Assembly: GCA_036172665.1 (NCBI GenBank)
Contig: CM069873.1
Span: forward strand, 35,702,001 to 35,766,000
Length of the DNA: 64,000 nucleotides
Direction of reading: 5' to 3'
DNA from: Prosopocoilus inquinatus
Lineage: Eukaryota; Arthropoda; Insecta; Coleoptera; Lucanidae
Positions 12,720 to 26,276 of this stretch are shown here, in pieces (position 1 is the first letter of the stretch; each line of letters starts with the position of its first letter). Under the pieces are notes generated by a model. It saw nothing but the letters and a program-made list of their open reading frames with translations, was not told where the DNA came from and ran no database searches. The position numbers and the translations under genes are program-made.

Positions 12720-15700
12720 ACGCATTAGCGTTGTTCCTGTGATGTATCTAATCGATCCTTACTCATCTATCATGTTATTTGACGTTTCGATGGACTCTAG
12801 TAACTCTGATGTGAGATACGAAGTTTCTGGACGCAGCAGGAGCTGGAAATAGTTTTAAACGAAACAACACGTATTAGCGTTGTTCCTGTGATGTATCTAA
12901 TCGATCGTTACTCATCTATCATGTTATTTGACGTTTGGATGGACTCCAGTAACTCTGATGTGAGATACAAAGTTCTCGGACGCAGCAGAAGCTGGAAATA
13001 GTTTTGAACGAAACAACACGTACTAGCGTTGTTCCTGTGATGTATCTAATCGATCCTTACTTATCTATCATGTTATTTGACGTTTGGATGGACTCCAGTA
13101 ACTCTGATGTGAGATACAAAATTTTCGGACGCAGCAGAAGCTGGAAATAGTTTTAAACGAAACAACACACATTAGCGTTGTTTCTGTGCTGTATCTAATT
13201 GATCCTTACTTATCTATCTTCTTATTTGACGTTTCGATGGACTCCAGTAACTCTGACGTGAGATACAAAGTTTTCGGACGCAGCAGAAGCTGGAAATAGT
13301 TTTGAACGAAACAACACGTATTAGCGTTGTTCCTGTGATGTATCTAATCGATCCTTACTTAGCTACTATGTTATTTGACGTTTCGATGGACTCCAATAAC
13401 TCTGATGTGAGATACAAAGTTTTCGGACGCAGCAGAAGCTGGAAATAGTTTTAAACGAAACAACACGCATTAGCGTTGTTCCTGTGATGTATCTAATCGA
13501 TCCTTACTCATCTGTCATTATATTTGACGTTTGGATGGACTACAGTAACTCTGATGTCAGATACAAAGTTTACGGACGCAGCAGAAGCTGGAAATAGTTT
13601 TAAACGAAACAACACGCATTAGCGTTGTTCCTGTGATGTATCTAATCGATCCTTACTCATCTATCATGTTATTTGGCGTTTCGATGGACTCCAGAAACTT
13701 TGATGTGAGATACGAAGTTTTCGGACGCAGCAGAAGCTGGAAATAGTTTTAAATGAAACAACACGCATTAGCGTTGTTCCTGTGATGTATCTAATGGATC
13801 CTTACTCATCTATCATGTTATTTGACGTTTCGATGGACTCTAGTAACTCTGATGTGAGATACGAAGTTTTTGGACGCAGCTGAAGCTGGAAATAGTTTTA
13901 AATGAAACAACACGTACTAGCGTTGTTCCTGTGATATATCTAATCGATCCTTACTCATCTATCATGTTATTTGACGTTTGGATGGACTCCAGTAACTCTG
14001 ATGTGAGGTACAAAGTTTTCGGACGCAGCAGAAGCTGGAAATAGTTTTAAATGAAACAACACGCATTAGCGTTGTTCCTGTGATGTATCTAATGGATCCT
14101 TACTCATCTATCATGTTATTTGACGTTTCGATGGACTCTAGTAACTCTGATGTGAGATACGAAGTTTTTGGACGCAGCAGGAACTGGAAATAGTTTTAAA
14201 CGAAACAACACGTATTAGCGTTGTTCCTGTGATGTATCTAATCGATCCTTACTCATCTATCATGTTATTTGACGTTTGGATGGACTCCAGTAACTCTGAT
14301 GTGAGATACAATGTTCTCGGACGCAGCAGAAGCTGGAAATAGTTTTAAACGAAACAACACGCATTACCGTTGTTCCTGTGATGTATCTAATCGATCCTTA
14401 CTCATCTATCATGTTATTTGGCGTCTCGATGGACTCCAGTAACTCTGATGTGAGATACAAAGTTTTCGGACGCAGCAGAAGCTGGAAATAGTTTTAATCG
14501 AAACAACACGCATTAGCGTTGTTCCTGTGATGTATCTAATCGATCCTTACTCATCTATCATGTTATTTGGCGTTTCGATGGACTCCAGTAACTCTGATGT
14601 GAGATACAAAGTTTTCGGACGCAGCAGAAGCTGGAAATAGTTTTGAACAAAACAACACGTATTAGCGTTGTTCCTGTGATGTATCTAATCGATCCTTACT
14701 TAGCTACTATGTTATTTGACGTTTCGATGGACTCCAATAACTCTGATGTGAGATACAAAGTTTTCGGACGCAGCAGAAGCTGGAAATAGTTTTAAACGAA
14801 ACAACACGCATTAGCGTTGTTCCTGTGATGTATCTAATCGATCCTTACTCATCTATCATTATATTTGACGTTTGGATGGACTACAGTAACTCTGATGTGA
14901 GATACAAAGTTTACGGACGCAGCAGAAGCTGGAAATAGTTTAAATCGAAACAACACGCATTAGCGTTGTTCCTGTGATGTATCTAATCGATCCTTACTCA
15001 TCTATCATGTTATTTGGCGTTTCGATGGACTCCAGAAACTTTGATGTGAGATACGAAGTTCTCGGACGCAGCTGAAGCTGGAAATAGTTTTAAATGAAAC
15101 AACACGTACTAGCGTTGTTCCTGTGATATATCTAATCGATCCTTACTCATCTATCATGTTATTTGACGTTTGGATGGACTCCAGTAACTCTGATGTGAGG
15201 TACAAAGTTTTCGGACGCAGCAGAAGCTGGAAATAGTTTTAAATGAAACAACACCCATTAGCGTTGTTCCTGTGATGTATCTAATGGATCCTTACTCATC
15301 TATCATGTTATTTGACGTTTCGATGGACTCTAGTAACTCTGATGTGAGATACGAAGTTTTTGGACGCAGCAGGAGCTGGAAATAGTTTTAAACGAAACAA
15401 CACGTATTAGCGTTGTTCCTGTGATGTATCTAATCGATCCTTACTCATCTATCATGTTATTTGACGTTTGGATGGACTCCAGTAACTCTGATGTGAGATA
15501 CAATGTTCTCGGACGCAGCAGAAGCTGGAAATAGTTTTGAACGAAACAACACGTATTAGCGTTGTTCCTGTGATGTATCTAATAGATCCTTACTCATCTA
15601 TCATGTTATTTGACGTTTGGATGGACTCCAGTAACTCTGATGTGAGATACAAAGTATTCGGACGCAGCAGAAGCTGGAAATAGTTTTAAACGAAACAACA

Positions 15701-15997
15701 CGCATTAGCGTTGTTCCTGTGATGTATCTAATCGATCCTTACTCATCTATCATGTTATTTGGCGTTTCGATGGACTCCAGTAACTCTGATGTGAGATACA
15801 AAGTTTTCGGACGCAGCAGAAGCTGGAAATAGTTTTGAACGAAACAACACGTATTAGCGTTGTTCCTGTGATGTATCTAATCGATCCTTACTTAGCTACT
15901 ATGTTATTTGACGTTTCGATGGACTCCAATAACTCTGATGTGAGATACAAAGTTTTCGGACGCAGCAGAAGCTGGAAATACTTTTAAACGAAACAAC
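12720..15997 (+). repeat. 22-monomer spacer between block B copies (3278 bp)
   Basis: Exactly 22 units lie between the two block B copies. They are not independent sequence: 12720-14358 matches 19574-21212 at an offset of 46 units, including the rare 'gtttctgtgctgtatctaat' unit (13181/20035). Parts also match copy 1 at 22 units ('gtgatatatctaatcg' near 10655 and 13933). The 'ccaataactctg' unit recurs at 13393, 14734 and 15926, marking 9- and 8-unit subrepeats. At 14942-14946 the tail reads 'tttaaatcgaaac', a private variant. Confidence 0.82.
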
Positions 15998-18900
15998 ACG
16001 CAATAGCGTTGTTCCTGTGATGTATCTAATCGATCCTTACTCATCTATCATTATATTTGACGTTTGGATGGACTACAGTAACTCTGATGTCAGATACAAA
16101 GTTTACGGACGCAGCAGAAGCTGGAAATAGTTTTAAACGAAACAACACGCATTAGCGTTGTTCCTGTGATGTATCTAATCGATCCTTACTCATCTATCAT
16201 GTTATTTGGCGTTTCGATGGACTCCAGAAACTTTGATGTGAGATACGAAGTTTTCGGACGCAGCAGAAGCTGGAAATAGTTTTAAATGAAACAACACGCA
16301 TTAGCGTTGTTCCTGTGATGTATCTAATGGATCCTCACTCATCTATCATGTTATTTGACGTTTCGATGGACTCTAGTAACTCTGATGTGAGATACGAAGT
16401 TTTTGGACGCAGCTGAAGCTGGAAATAGTTTTAAATGAAACACCACGTACTAGCGTTGTTCCTGTGATATATCTAATCGATCCTTACTCATCTATCATGT
16501 TATTTGACGTTTGGATGGACTCCAGTAACTCTGATGTGAGGTACAAAGTTTTCGGACGCAGCAGAAGCTGGAAATTGTTTTAAATGAAACAACACGTATT
16601 AGCGTTGTTCCTGTGATGTATCTAATCGATCCTTACTCATCTATCATGTTATTTGACGTTTGGATGGACTCCAGTAACTCTGATGTGAGATACAAAGTTT
16701 TCGGACGCAGCAGAAGCTGGAAATAGTTTTAAACGAAACAACACGCATTACCGTTGTTCCTGTGATGTATCTAATCGATCCTTACTCATCTATCATGTTA
16801 TTTGGCGTCTCGATGGACTCCAGTAACTCTGATGTGAGATACAAAGTTTTCGGACGCAGCAGAAGCTGGAAATAGTTTTAATCGAAACAACACGCATTAG
16901 CGTTGTTCCTGTGATGTATCTAATCGATCCTTACTCATCTATCATGTTATTTGACGTTTGGATGGACTCCAGTAACTCTGATGTGAGATACAAAGTTCTC
17001 GGACGCAGCAGAAGCTGGAAATAGTTTTGAACGAAACAACACGTATTAGCGTTGTTCCTGTGATGTATCTAATCGATCCTTATTTATTTATCATGTTATT
17101 TGACGTATCGATGGACTCTAGTAACTCTGATGTGAGATACGAAATTTTCGGGCGCAGCAGAAGTTGGAAATAGTTTTGAACGAAACAACACGTATTAGCG
17201 TTGTTCCTGTGATGTATCTAATCGATCCTTATTTATTTATCATGTTATTTGACGTATCGCTGGACTCTAGTAACTCTGATGTGAGATACGAAATTTTCGG
17301 GCGCAGCAGAAGCTGGAAATAGTTTTAAACGAAACAACACGCATTAGCGTTGTTCCTGTGATGTATCTAATCGATCCTTACTCATCTATCATTATATTTG
17401 ACGTTTGGATGGACTACAGTAACTCTGATGTCAGATACAAAGTTTACGGACGCAGCAGAAGCTGGAAATAGTTTTAAACGAAACAACGCGCATTAGCGTT
17501 GTTCCTGTGATGTATCTAATGGATCCTTACTCATCTATCATGTTATTTGACGTTTCGATGGACTCTAGTAACTCTGATGTGAGATACGAAGTTTTTGGAC
17601 GCAGCTGAAGCTGGAAATAATTTTAAATGAAACAACACGTACTATCGTTGTTCCTGTGATATATCTAATCGATCCTTACTCATCTATCATGTTATTTGAC
17701 GTTTGGATGGACTCCAGTAACTCTGATGTGAGATACAATGTTCTCGGACGCAGCAGAAGCTGGAAATAGTTTTAAACGAAACAACACGCATTAGCGTTGT
17801 TCCTGTGATGTATCTAATCGATCCTTACTCATCTATCATGTTATTTGGCGTTTCGATGGACTCCAGAAACTTTGATGTGAGATACGAAGTTTTCGGACGC
17901 AGCAGAAGCTGGAAATAGTTTTAAATGAAACAACACCCATTAGCGTTGTTCCTGTGATGTATCTAATGGATCCTTACTCATCTATCATGTTATTTGACGT
18001 TTCGATGGACTCCAGTAACTCTGATGTGAGATACAAAGGTTTCGGACGCAGCAGAAGCTGGAAATAGTTTTAAACGAAACAACACGCATTAGCGTTGTTC
18101 CTGTGATGTATCTAATCGATCCTTACTCATCTATCATGTTATTTGACGTTTCGATGGACTCTAGTACCTCTGATGTGAGATATGAAGTTTTTGGACGCAG
18201 CAGGAGCTGGAAATAGTTTTAAACGAAACAACACGCATTACCGTTGTTTCTGTGATGTATCTAATCGATCCTTACTCATCTATCATGTTATTTGGGGTTT
18301 CGATTGACTCCAGTAACTCTGATGTGAGATACAAAGTTCTCGGACGCAGCAGAAGCTGGAAATAGTTTTGAACGAAACAAAACGTATTAGCGTTGTTCCT
18401 GTGATGTATCTAATCGATCCTTACTTATCTACTATGTTATTTGACGTTTCGATGGACTCTAGTAACTCTGATGTGAGATACGAAATTTTCGATCGTAGCA
18501 GAATCTGGAAATAGTTTTAAATGAAACAACACGTATTAGCGTTGTTCCTGTGATGTATCTAATCGATCCTTACTCATCTATCATGTTATTTGACGTTTGG
18601 ATATACTCCAGTAACTCTGACGTGAGATACAAAGTTTTCGGACGCAGCAGAAGCTGGAAATAGTTTTAAACGAAACAACACGCATTACCGTTGTTCCTGT
18701 GATGTATCTAATCGATCCTTACTCATCTATCATGTTATTTGGCGTCTCGATGGACTCCAGTAACTCTGACTTGAGATACAAAGATTTCGGACGCAGCAGA
18801 AGCTGGAAATAGTTTTAAACGAAACAACACGCATTAGCGTTGTTCCTGTGATGTATCTAATCGATCCTTACTCATCTATCATGTTATTTGGCGTCTCGAT

Positions 18901-21900
18901 GGACTCCAGTAACTCTGATGTGAGATACAAAGTTTTCGGACGCAGCAGAAGCTGGAAATAGTTTTAAACGAAACAACACGTATTAGCGTTGTTCCTGTGA
19001 TGTATCTAATCGATCCTTATTTATTTATCATGTTATTTGACGTATCGATGGACTCTAGTAACTCTGAGGTGAGATACGAAGTTTTTGGGCGCAGCAGGAC
19101 CTGGAAATAGTTTTAAACGAAGCAACACGTATTAGCGTTGTTCCTGTGATGTATCTAATAGATCCTTACTTAGCTACTATGTTATTTGACGTTTCGATGG
19201 ACTCCAGTAACTCTAATGTGAGATACGAAATTTTCGGACGCAGCAGAAGCTGGAAATAGTTTTGAACGAAACAACACGCATTAGCGTTGTTCCTGTGATG
19301 TATCTAATCGATCCTTACTCATCTATCATGTTATTTGACGTTTCGATGGACTCCAGTAACTCTAATGTGAGATACGAAATTTTCGGGCGCAGCAGAAGCT
19401 GGAAATAGTTTTAAACGAAACAACACGCATTAGCGTTGTTCCTGTGATGTATCTAATCGATCCTTACTCATCTATCATGTTATTTGACGTTTCGATGGAC
19501 TCCAGTAACTCTAATGTGAGATACGAAATTTTCGGACGCAGCAGAAGCTGGAAATAGTTTTAAACGAAACAACACGCATTAGCGTTGTTCCTGTGATGTA
19601 TCTAATCGATCCTTACTCATCTATCATGTTATTTGACGTTTCGATGGACTCTAGTAACTCTGATGTGAGATACGAAGTTTTTGGACGCAGCAGGAGCTGG
19701 AAATAGTTTTAAACGAAACAACACGTATTAGCGTTGTTCCTGTGATGTATCTAATCGATCCTTACTCATCTATCATGTTATTTGACGTTTGGATGGACTC
19801 CAGTAACTCTGATGTGAGATACAAAGTTCTCGGACGCAGCAGAAACTGGAAATAGTTTTGAACGAAACAACACGTACTAGCGTTGTTCCTGTGATGTATC
19901 TAATCGATCCTTACTTATCTATCATGTTATTTGACGTTTGGATGGACTCCAGTAACTCTGATGTGAGATACAAAATTTTCGGACGCAGCAGAAGCTGGAA
20001 ATAGTTTTAAACGAAACAACACACATTAGCGTTGTTTCTGTGCTGTATCTAATTGATCCTTACTTATCTATCATCTTATTTGACGTTTCGATGGACTCCA
20101 GTAACTCTGACGTGAGATACAAAGTTTTCGGACGCAGCAGAAGCTGGAAATAGTTTTGAACGAAACAACACGTATTAGCGTTGTTCCTGTGATGTATCTA
20201 ATCGATCCTTACTTAGCTACTATGTTATTTGACGTTTCGATGGACTCCAATAACTCTGATGTGAGATACAAAGTTTTCGGACGCAGCAGAAGCTGGAAAT
20301 AGTTTTAAACGAAACAACACGCATTAGCGTTGTTCCTGTGATGTATCTAATCGATCCTTACTCATCTATCATTATATTTGACGTTTGGATGGACTACAGT
20401 AACTCTGATGTCAGATACAAAGTTTACGGACGCAGCAGAAGCTGGAAATAGTTTTAAACGAAACAACACGCATTAGCGTTGTTCCTGTGATGTATCTAAT
20501 CGATCCTTACTCATCTATCATGTTATTTGGCGTTTCGATGGACTCCAGAAACTTTGATGTGAGATACGAAGTTTTCGGACGCAGCAGAAGCTGGAAATAG
20601 TTTTAAATGAAACAACACGCATTAGCGTTGTTCCTGTGATGTATCTAATGGATCCTTACTCATCTATCATGTTATTTGACGTTTCGATGGACTCTAGTAA
20701 CTCTGATGTGAGATACGAAGTTTTTGGACGCAGCTGAAGCTGGAAATAGTTTTAAATGAAACAACACGTACTAGCGTTGTTCCTGTGATATATCTAATCG
20801 ATCCTTACTCATCTATCATGTTATTTGACGTTTGGATGGACTCCAGTAACTCTGATGTGAGGTACAAAGTTTTCGGACGCAGCAGAAGCTGGAAATAGTT
20901 TTAAATGAAACAACACGCATTAGCGTTGTTCCTGTGATGTATCTAATGGATCCTTACTCATCTATCATGTTATTTGACGTTTCGATGGACTCTAGTAACT
21001 CTGAGGTGAGATACGAAGTTTTTGGACGCAGCAGGAGCTGGAAATAGTTTTAAACGAAACAACACGTATTAGCGTTGTTCCTGTGATGTATCTAATCGAT
21101 CCTTACTCATCTATCATGTTATTTGACGTTTGGATGGACTCCAGTAACTCTGATGTGAGATACAATGTTCTCGGACGCAGCAGAAGCTGGAAATAGTTTT
21201 GAACGAAACAACACGTATTAGCGTTGTTCCTGTGATGTATCTAATCGATCCTTACTCATCTATCATGTTATTTGACGTTTGGATGAACTCCAGTAACTCT
21301 GATGTGAGATACAAAGTTTTCGGACGCAGCAGAAGCTGGAAATAGTTTTAAACGAAACAACACGCATTACCGTTGTTCCTGTGATGTATCTAATCGATCC
21401 TTACTCATCTATCATGTTATTTGGCGTCTCGATGGACTCCAGTAACTCTGATGTGAGATACAAAGTTTTCGGACGCAGCAGAAGCTGGAAATAGTTTTAA
21501 TCGAAACAACACGCATTAGCGTTGTTCCTGTGATGTATCTAATCGATCCTTACTCATCTATCATGTTATTTGACGTTTGGATGGACTCCAGTAACTCTGA
21601 TGTGAGATACAAAGTTCTCGGACGCAGCAGAAGCTGGAAATAGTTTTGAACGAAACAACACGTATTAGCGTTGTTCCTGTGGTGTATCTAATCGATCCTT
21701 ATTTATTTATCATGTTATTTGACGTATCGATGGACTCTAGTAACTCTGATGTGAGATACGAAGTTTTTGGGCGCAGCAGGACCTGGAAATAGTTTTAAAC
21801 GAAGCAACACGTATTAGCGTTGTTCCTGTGATGTATCTAATAGATCCTTACTTATCTATCATGTTATTTGACGTTTGGATGGACTCCAGTAACTCTAATG

Positions 21901-22851
21901 TGAGATACGAAATTTTCGGGCGCAGCAGAAGCTGGAAATAGTTTTAAACGAAACAACACGCATTACCGTTGTTCCTGTGATGTATCTAATCGATCCTTAC
22001 TCATCTATCATGTTATTTGGCGTCTCGATGGGCTCCAGTAACTCTGACTTGAGATACAAAGATTTCGGACGCAGCAGAAGCTGGAAATAGTTTTAAACGA
22101 AACAACACGCATTAGCGTTGTTCCTGTGATGTATCTAATCGATCCTTACTCATCTATCATGTTATTTGGCGTCTCGATGGACTCCAGTAACTCTGATGTG
22201 AGATACAAAGTTTTCGGACGCAGCAGAAGCTGGAAATAGTTTTAAACGAAACAACACGTATTAGCGTTGTTCCTGTGATGTATCTAATCGATCCTTATTT
22301 ATTTATCATGTTATTTGACGTATCGATGGACTCTAGTAACTCTGAGGTGAGATACGAAGTTTTTGGGCGCAGCAGGACCTGGAAATAGTTTTAAACGAAG
22401 CAACACGTATTAGCGTTGTTCCTGTGATGTATCTAATAGATCCTTACTTAGCTACTATGTTATTTGACGTTTCGATGGACTCCAGTAACTCTAATGTGAG
22501 ATACGAAATTTTCGGACGCAGCAGAAGCTGGAAATAGTTTTGAACGAAACAACACGCATTAGCGTTGTTCCTGTGATGTATCTAATCGATCCTTACTCAT
22601 CTATCATGTTATTTGACGTTTCGATGGACTCCAGTAACTCTAATGTGAGATACGAAATTTTCGGGCGCAGCAGAAGCTGGAAATAGTTTTAAACGAAACA
22701 ACACGCATTAGCGTTGTTCCTGTGATGTATCTAATCGATCCTTACTCATCTATCATGTTATTTGACGTTTCGATGGACTCCAGTAACTCTAATGTGAGAT
22801 ACGAAATTTTCGGACGCAGCAGAAGCTGGAAATAGTTTTAAACGATACAAC
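15998..22851 (+). repeat. HOR block B, copy 2 (46 monomers, 6854 bp)
   Basis: Second copy of 5866-12719 with the same total of 46 units, because its three extra units are balanced by three missing ones. The first unit has a private 'acgcaatagcg'. The copies part at the last tail, where copy 2 reads 'taaacgatacaac' and then enters a different variant population. The rare perfect junction dyad (17482-17503) matches the one in copy 1 at exactly 68 units. Confidence 0.88.
17482..17503. other. Perfect 8-bp junction dyad, second copy
   Basis: Identical to the dyad at 7350-7371 and 10,132 bp away, so it was inherited with block B and did not arise twice. The perfect arms come from an A-to-G change at unit base 1 (aacaacgcg in place of aacaacacg). 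Confidence 0.8.
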
Positions 22852-24043
22852 ACGTATTAGCGTTGTTCCTGTGATGTATCTAATCGATCCTTACTCATCT
22901 ATCATGTTATTTGACGTTTGGATGGACTCCTGTAACTCTGATGTGAGATACAAAGTTCTCGGACGCAGCAGAAGCTGGAAATAGTTTTGAACGAAACAAC
23001 ACGTATTATCGTTGTTCCTGTGATGTATCTAATCGATCCTTACTTATCTATCATGTTATTTGAAGTTTGGATGGACTCCAGTAACTCTGATGTGAGATAC
23101 AAAGTTTTCGAACGCAGCAGAAGATGGAGATAGTTTTAAACGAAACAACACGCCTTAGCGTTGTTCCTGTGATGTATCTAATCGATCCTTATTCATCTAT
23201 CATGTTATTTGGCGTTTCGATGGACTCCAGTAACTCTGATGTGAGATACAAAGTTTTCGGACGCAGCAGCAGCTGGAAATAGTTTTGAACGAAACAACAC
23301 GTATTAGCGTTGTTCCTGTGATGTATCTAATCGATCCTTACTTAGCTACTATGTTATTTGACGTTTCGATGGACTCCAATAACTCTGATGTGAGATACAA
23401 AGTTTTCGGACGCAGCAGAAGCTGGAAATAGTTTTAAACAAAACAACACGCATTAGCGTTGTTCCTGTGTTGTATCTATTCGATCCTTACTCATCTATCA
23501 TGTTATTTGGCGTTTCGATGGACTCCAGTAACTCTGATGTGAGATACAAAGTTTTCGGACGCAGCAGAAGCTGGAAATAGTTTTAAACAAAACAACACGC
23601 ATTAGCGTTGTTCCTGTGTTGTATCTAATCGATCCTTACTCATCTATCATGTTATTTGACGTTTCGATGGACTCTAGTAACTCTGATGTGAGATACGAAG
23701 TTTTTGGACGCAGCAGGAGCTGGAAATAATTATAAACGAAACAACACGTATTAGCGTTGTTCCTGTGATGTATCTAATCGATCCTTATTTATCTATCATG
23801 TTATTTGACGTTTCGATGGACTCTAGTAACTCTGATGTGACATACGAAGTTTTTGGGCGCAGCAGGAGCTGGAAATAGTTTTAAAAGAAGCAACACGTAT
23901 TAGCGTTGTTCCTGTGATGTATCTAACCGATGCTTACTTAGCTACTATGTTATTTGACGTTTCGATGGACTCCAGTAACTCTAATGTGAGATACGAAATT
24001 TTCGGACGCAGCAGAAGCTGGAAATAGTTTTAAACGATACAAC
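22852..24043 (+). repeat. 8-monomer unit opening the middle variant population (1192 bp)
   Basis: This unit starts after 'taaacgatacaac', a junction that recurs at 24033, 26713 and 30132, preceding units at 24044, 26724 and 30143. Its first units carry 'ggactcctgtaactctg', 'gtattatcg ... gaagtttgg', 'agatggagatag' and 'cgccttagcg', none of which was seen earlier in the window. It marks a change of variant population while the 149-bp pitch is still kept. The next 8-unit stretch (from 24044) matches for about four units and then diverges. Confidence 0.8.
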
Positions 24044-26276
24044 ACGTATTAGCGTTGTTCCTGTGATGTATCTAATCGATCCTTACTCATCTATCATGTT
24101 ATTTGACGTTTGGATGGACTCCAGTAACTCTGATGTGAGATACAAAGTTCTCGGACGCAGCAGAAGCTGGAAATAGTTTTGAACGAAACAACACGTATTA
24201 TCGTTGTTCCTGTGATGTATCTAATCGATCCTTACTTATCTATCATGTTATTTGAAGTTTGGATGGTCTCCAGTAACTCTGATGTGAGATACAAAGTTTT
24301 CGGACGCAGCAGAAGCTGGAGATAGTTTTAAACGAAACAACACGCATTAGCGTTGTTCCTGTGATGTATCTAATCGATCCTTACTCATCTATCATGTTAT
24401 TTTTCGTTTCGATGGACTCCAGTAACTCTGATGTGAGATACAAAGCTTTCGGACGCAGCAGAAGCTGGAAATAGTTTTGAACGAAACAACACGTATTAGC
24501 GTTGTTCCTGTGATGTATCTAATCGATCCTTACTTAGCTACTATGTTATTTGACGCTTCGATGGACTCCAATAACTCTGATGTGAGATACAAAGTTTTCG
24601 GACGCAGCAGAAGCTGGAAATAGTTTTAAACGAAACAACATGCATTAGCGTTGCTCCTGTGATGTATCTAATCGATCCTTACTCATCTATCATTTTATTT
24701 GACGTTTGGATAGACTCCAGTAACTCTGATGTGAGATACAAAGTTTACGGACGCAGCAGAAGCTGGAAATAGTTTTAAACGAAACAACACGCATTACCGT
24801 TGTTCCTGTGATGTATCTAATCGATCCTTACTCATCTATCATGTTATTTGGCGTTTCGATGGACTCCAGTAACTCTGATGTGAGATACAAAGTTCTCGGA
24901 CGCAGCTGAAGCTAGAAATAGTTTTAAACGAAACAGCGCGCATTAGCGTTGTTCCTGTGACGCATTTAATCGATCCTTACTCATCTATCATGTTATTTGA
25001 CGTTTGAATGGACTCCAGTAACTCTGATGTGAGATACAAAGTTCTCGGACGCAGCAGAAGCTGGAAATAGTTTTGAACGAAACAACACGTATTAGCGTTG
25101 TTCCTGTGATGTATCTAATCGATCCTTACTTATCTACTATGTTATTTGACGTTTCGATGGACTCTAGTAACTCTGATGTGAGATACGAAATTTTCGAACG
25201 CAGCAGAATCTGGAAATAGTTTTAAATGAAACAACACGCATTAGCGTTGTTCCTGTGATGTATCTAATCGATCCTTACTCATCTATCATGTTATTTGACG
25301 TTTCGATGGACTCTAGTAACTCTAATGTGAGATACGAAGTTTTTGGACGCAGCAGGAGCTGGAAATAGTTTTAAACGAAACAACACGTATTAGCGTTGTT
25401 CCTGTGATATATCTAATCGCTCCTTACTTAGCTACTATGTTATTTGACGTTTCGATGGACTCCAGTAACTCTAATGTGAGATACGAAATTTTCGGACGCA
25501 GCAGAAGCTGGAAATAGTTTTAAACGAAACAACACGTATTAGCGTTGTTCCTGTGATGTATCTAATCGATCCTTACTCATCTATCATGTTATTTGACGTT
25601 TGGATGGACTCCAGTAACTGATGTGAGATACAAAGTTCTCGGACGCAGCAGAAGCTGGAAATAGTTTTGAACGAAACAACACGTATTAGCGTTGTTCCTG
25701 TGATGTATCTAATCGATCCTTACTTATCTATCATGTTATCTGACGTTTGGATGGGCTCCAGTAACTCTGATGTGAGATACAATGTTTTCGGACGCAGCAG
25801 AAGCTGGAGATAGTTTTAAACGAAACAACACGCATTAGCGTTGTTCCTGTGATGTATCTAATCGATCCTTGCTCATCTATCATGTTATTTGGCGTTTCGA
25901 TGGACTCCAGTAACTCTGATGTGAGATACAAAGTTTTCGGACGCAGCAGAAGCTGGAAATAGTTTTGAACGAAACAACACGTATTAGCGTTGTTCCTGTG
26001 ATGTATCTAATCGATCCTTACTTATCTATCATGTTATTTGACGTTTGGATGGACTCCAGTAACTCTGATGTGAGATACAAAGTTTTCGGACGCAGCAGAA
26101 GCTGGAGATAGTTTTAAACGAAACAACACGCCTTAGCGTTGTTCCTGTGATGTATCTAATCGATCCTTATTCATCTATCATGTTATTTGGCGTTTCGATG
26201 GACTCCAGTAACTCTGATGTGAGATACAAAGTTTTCGGACGCAGCAGAAGCTGGAAATAGTTTTAAACAAAACAAC
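23597..26276 (+). repeat. HOR block C, unit 1 (18 monomers, 2680 bp)
   Basis: Bounded by the rare tail 'ttttaaacaaaacaac' with 'cctgtgttgtatctaatcg', which starts again at 26277 and 29696. Internal markers are 'aattataaacg', 'gatgtgacatacg', 'ctaaccgatgc', 'gttatttttcgtttcg' (24401), 'acatgcattagcgttgctcc' and 'gacgcatttaatcg'. It contains the first 147-bp unit of the window (25534-25680), so its length is 18 x 149 minus 2. Confidence 0.85.

Noticed and set aside
25731..25931. 66-codon open frame on the minus strand, also at 28408-28608, 31678-31878 and 33014-33214
   Set aside because: It is the same pair of satellite units read backwards in four copies of one HOR segment. The frame survives only because of local variants (gttatctgacg, gctggagatag). 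Unit length 149 shifts frame each repeat, and there is no ribosome-binding or start context and no protein-like composition. It is repeat, not gene.
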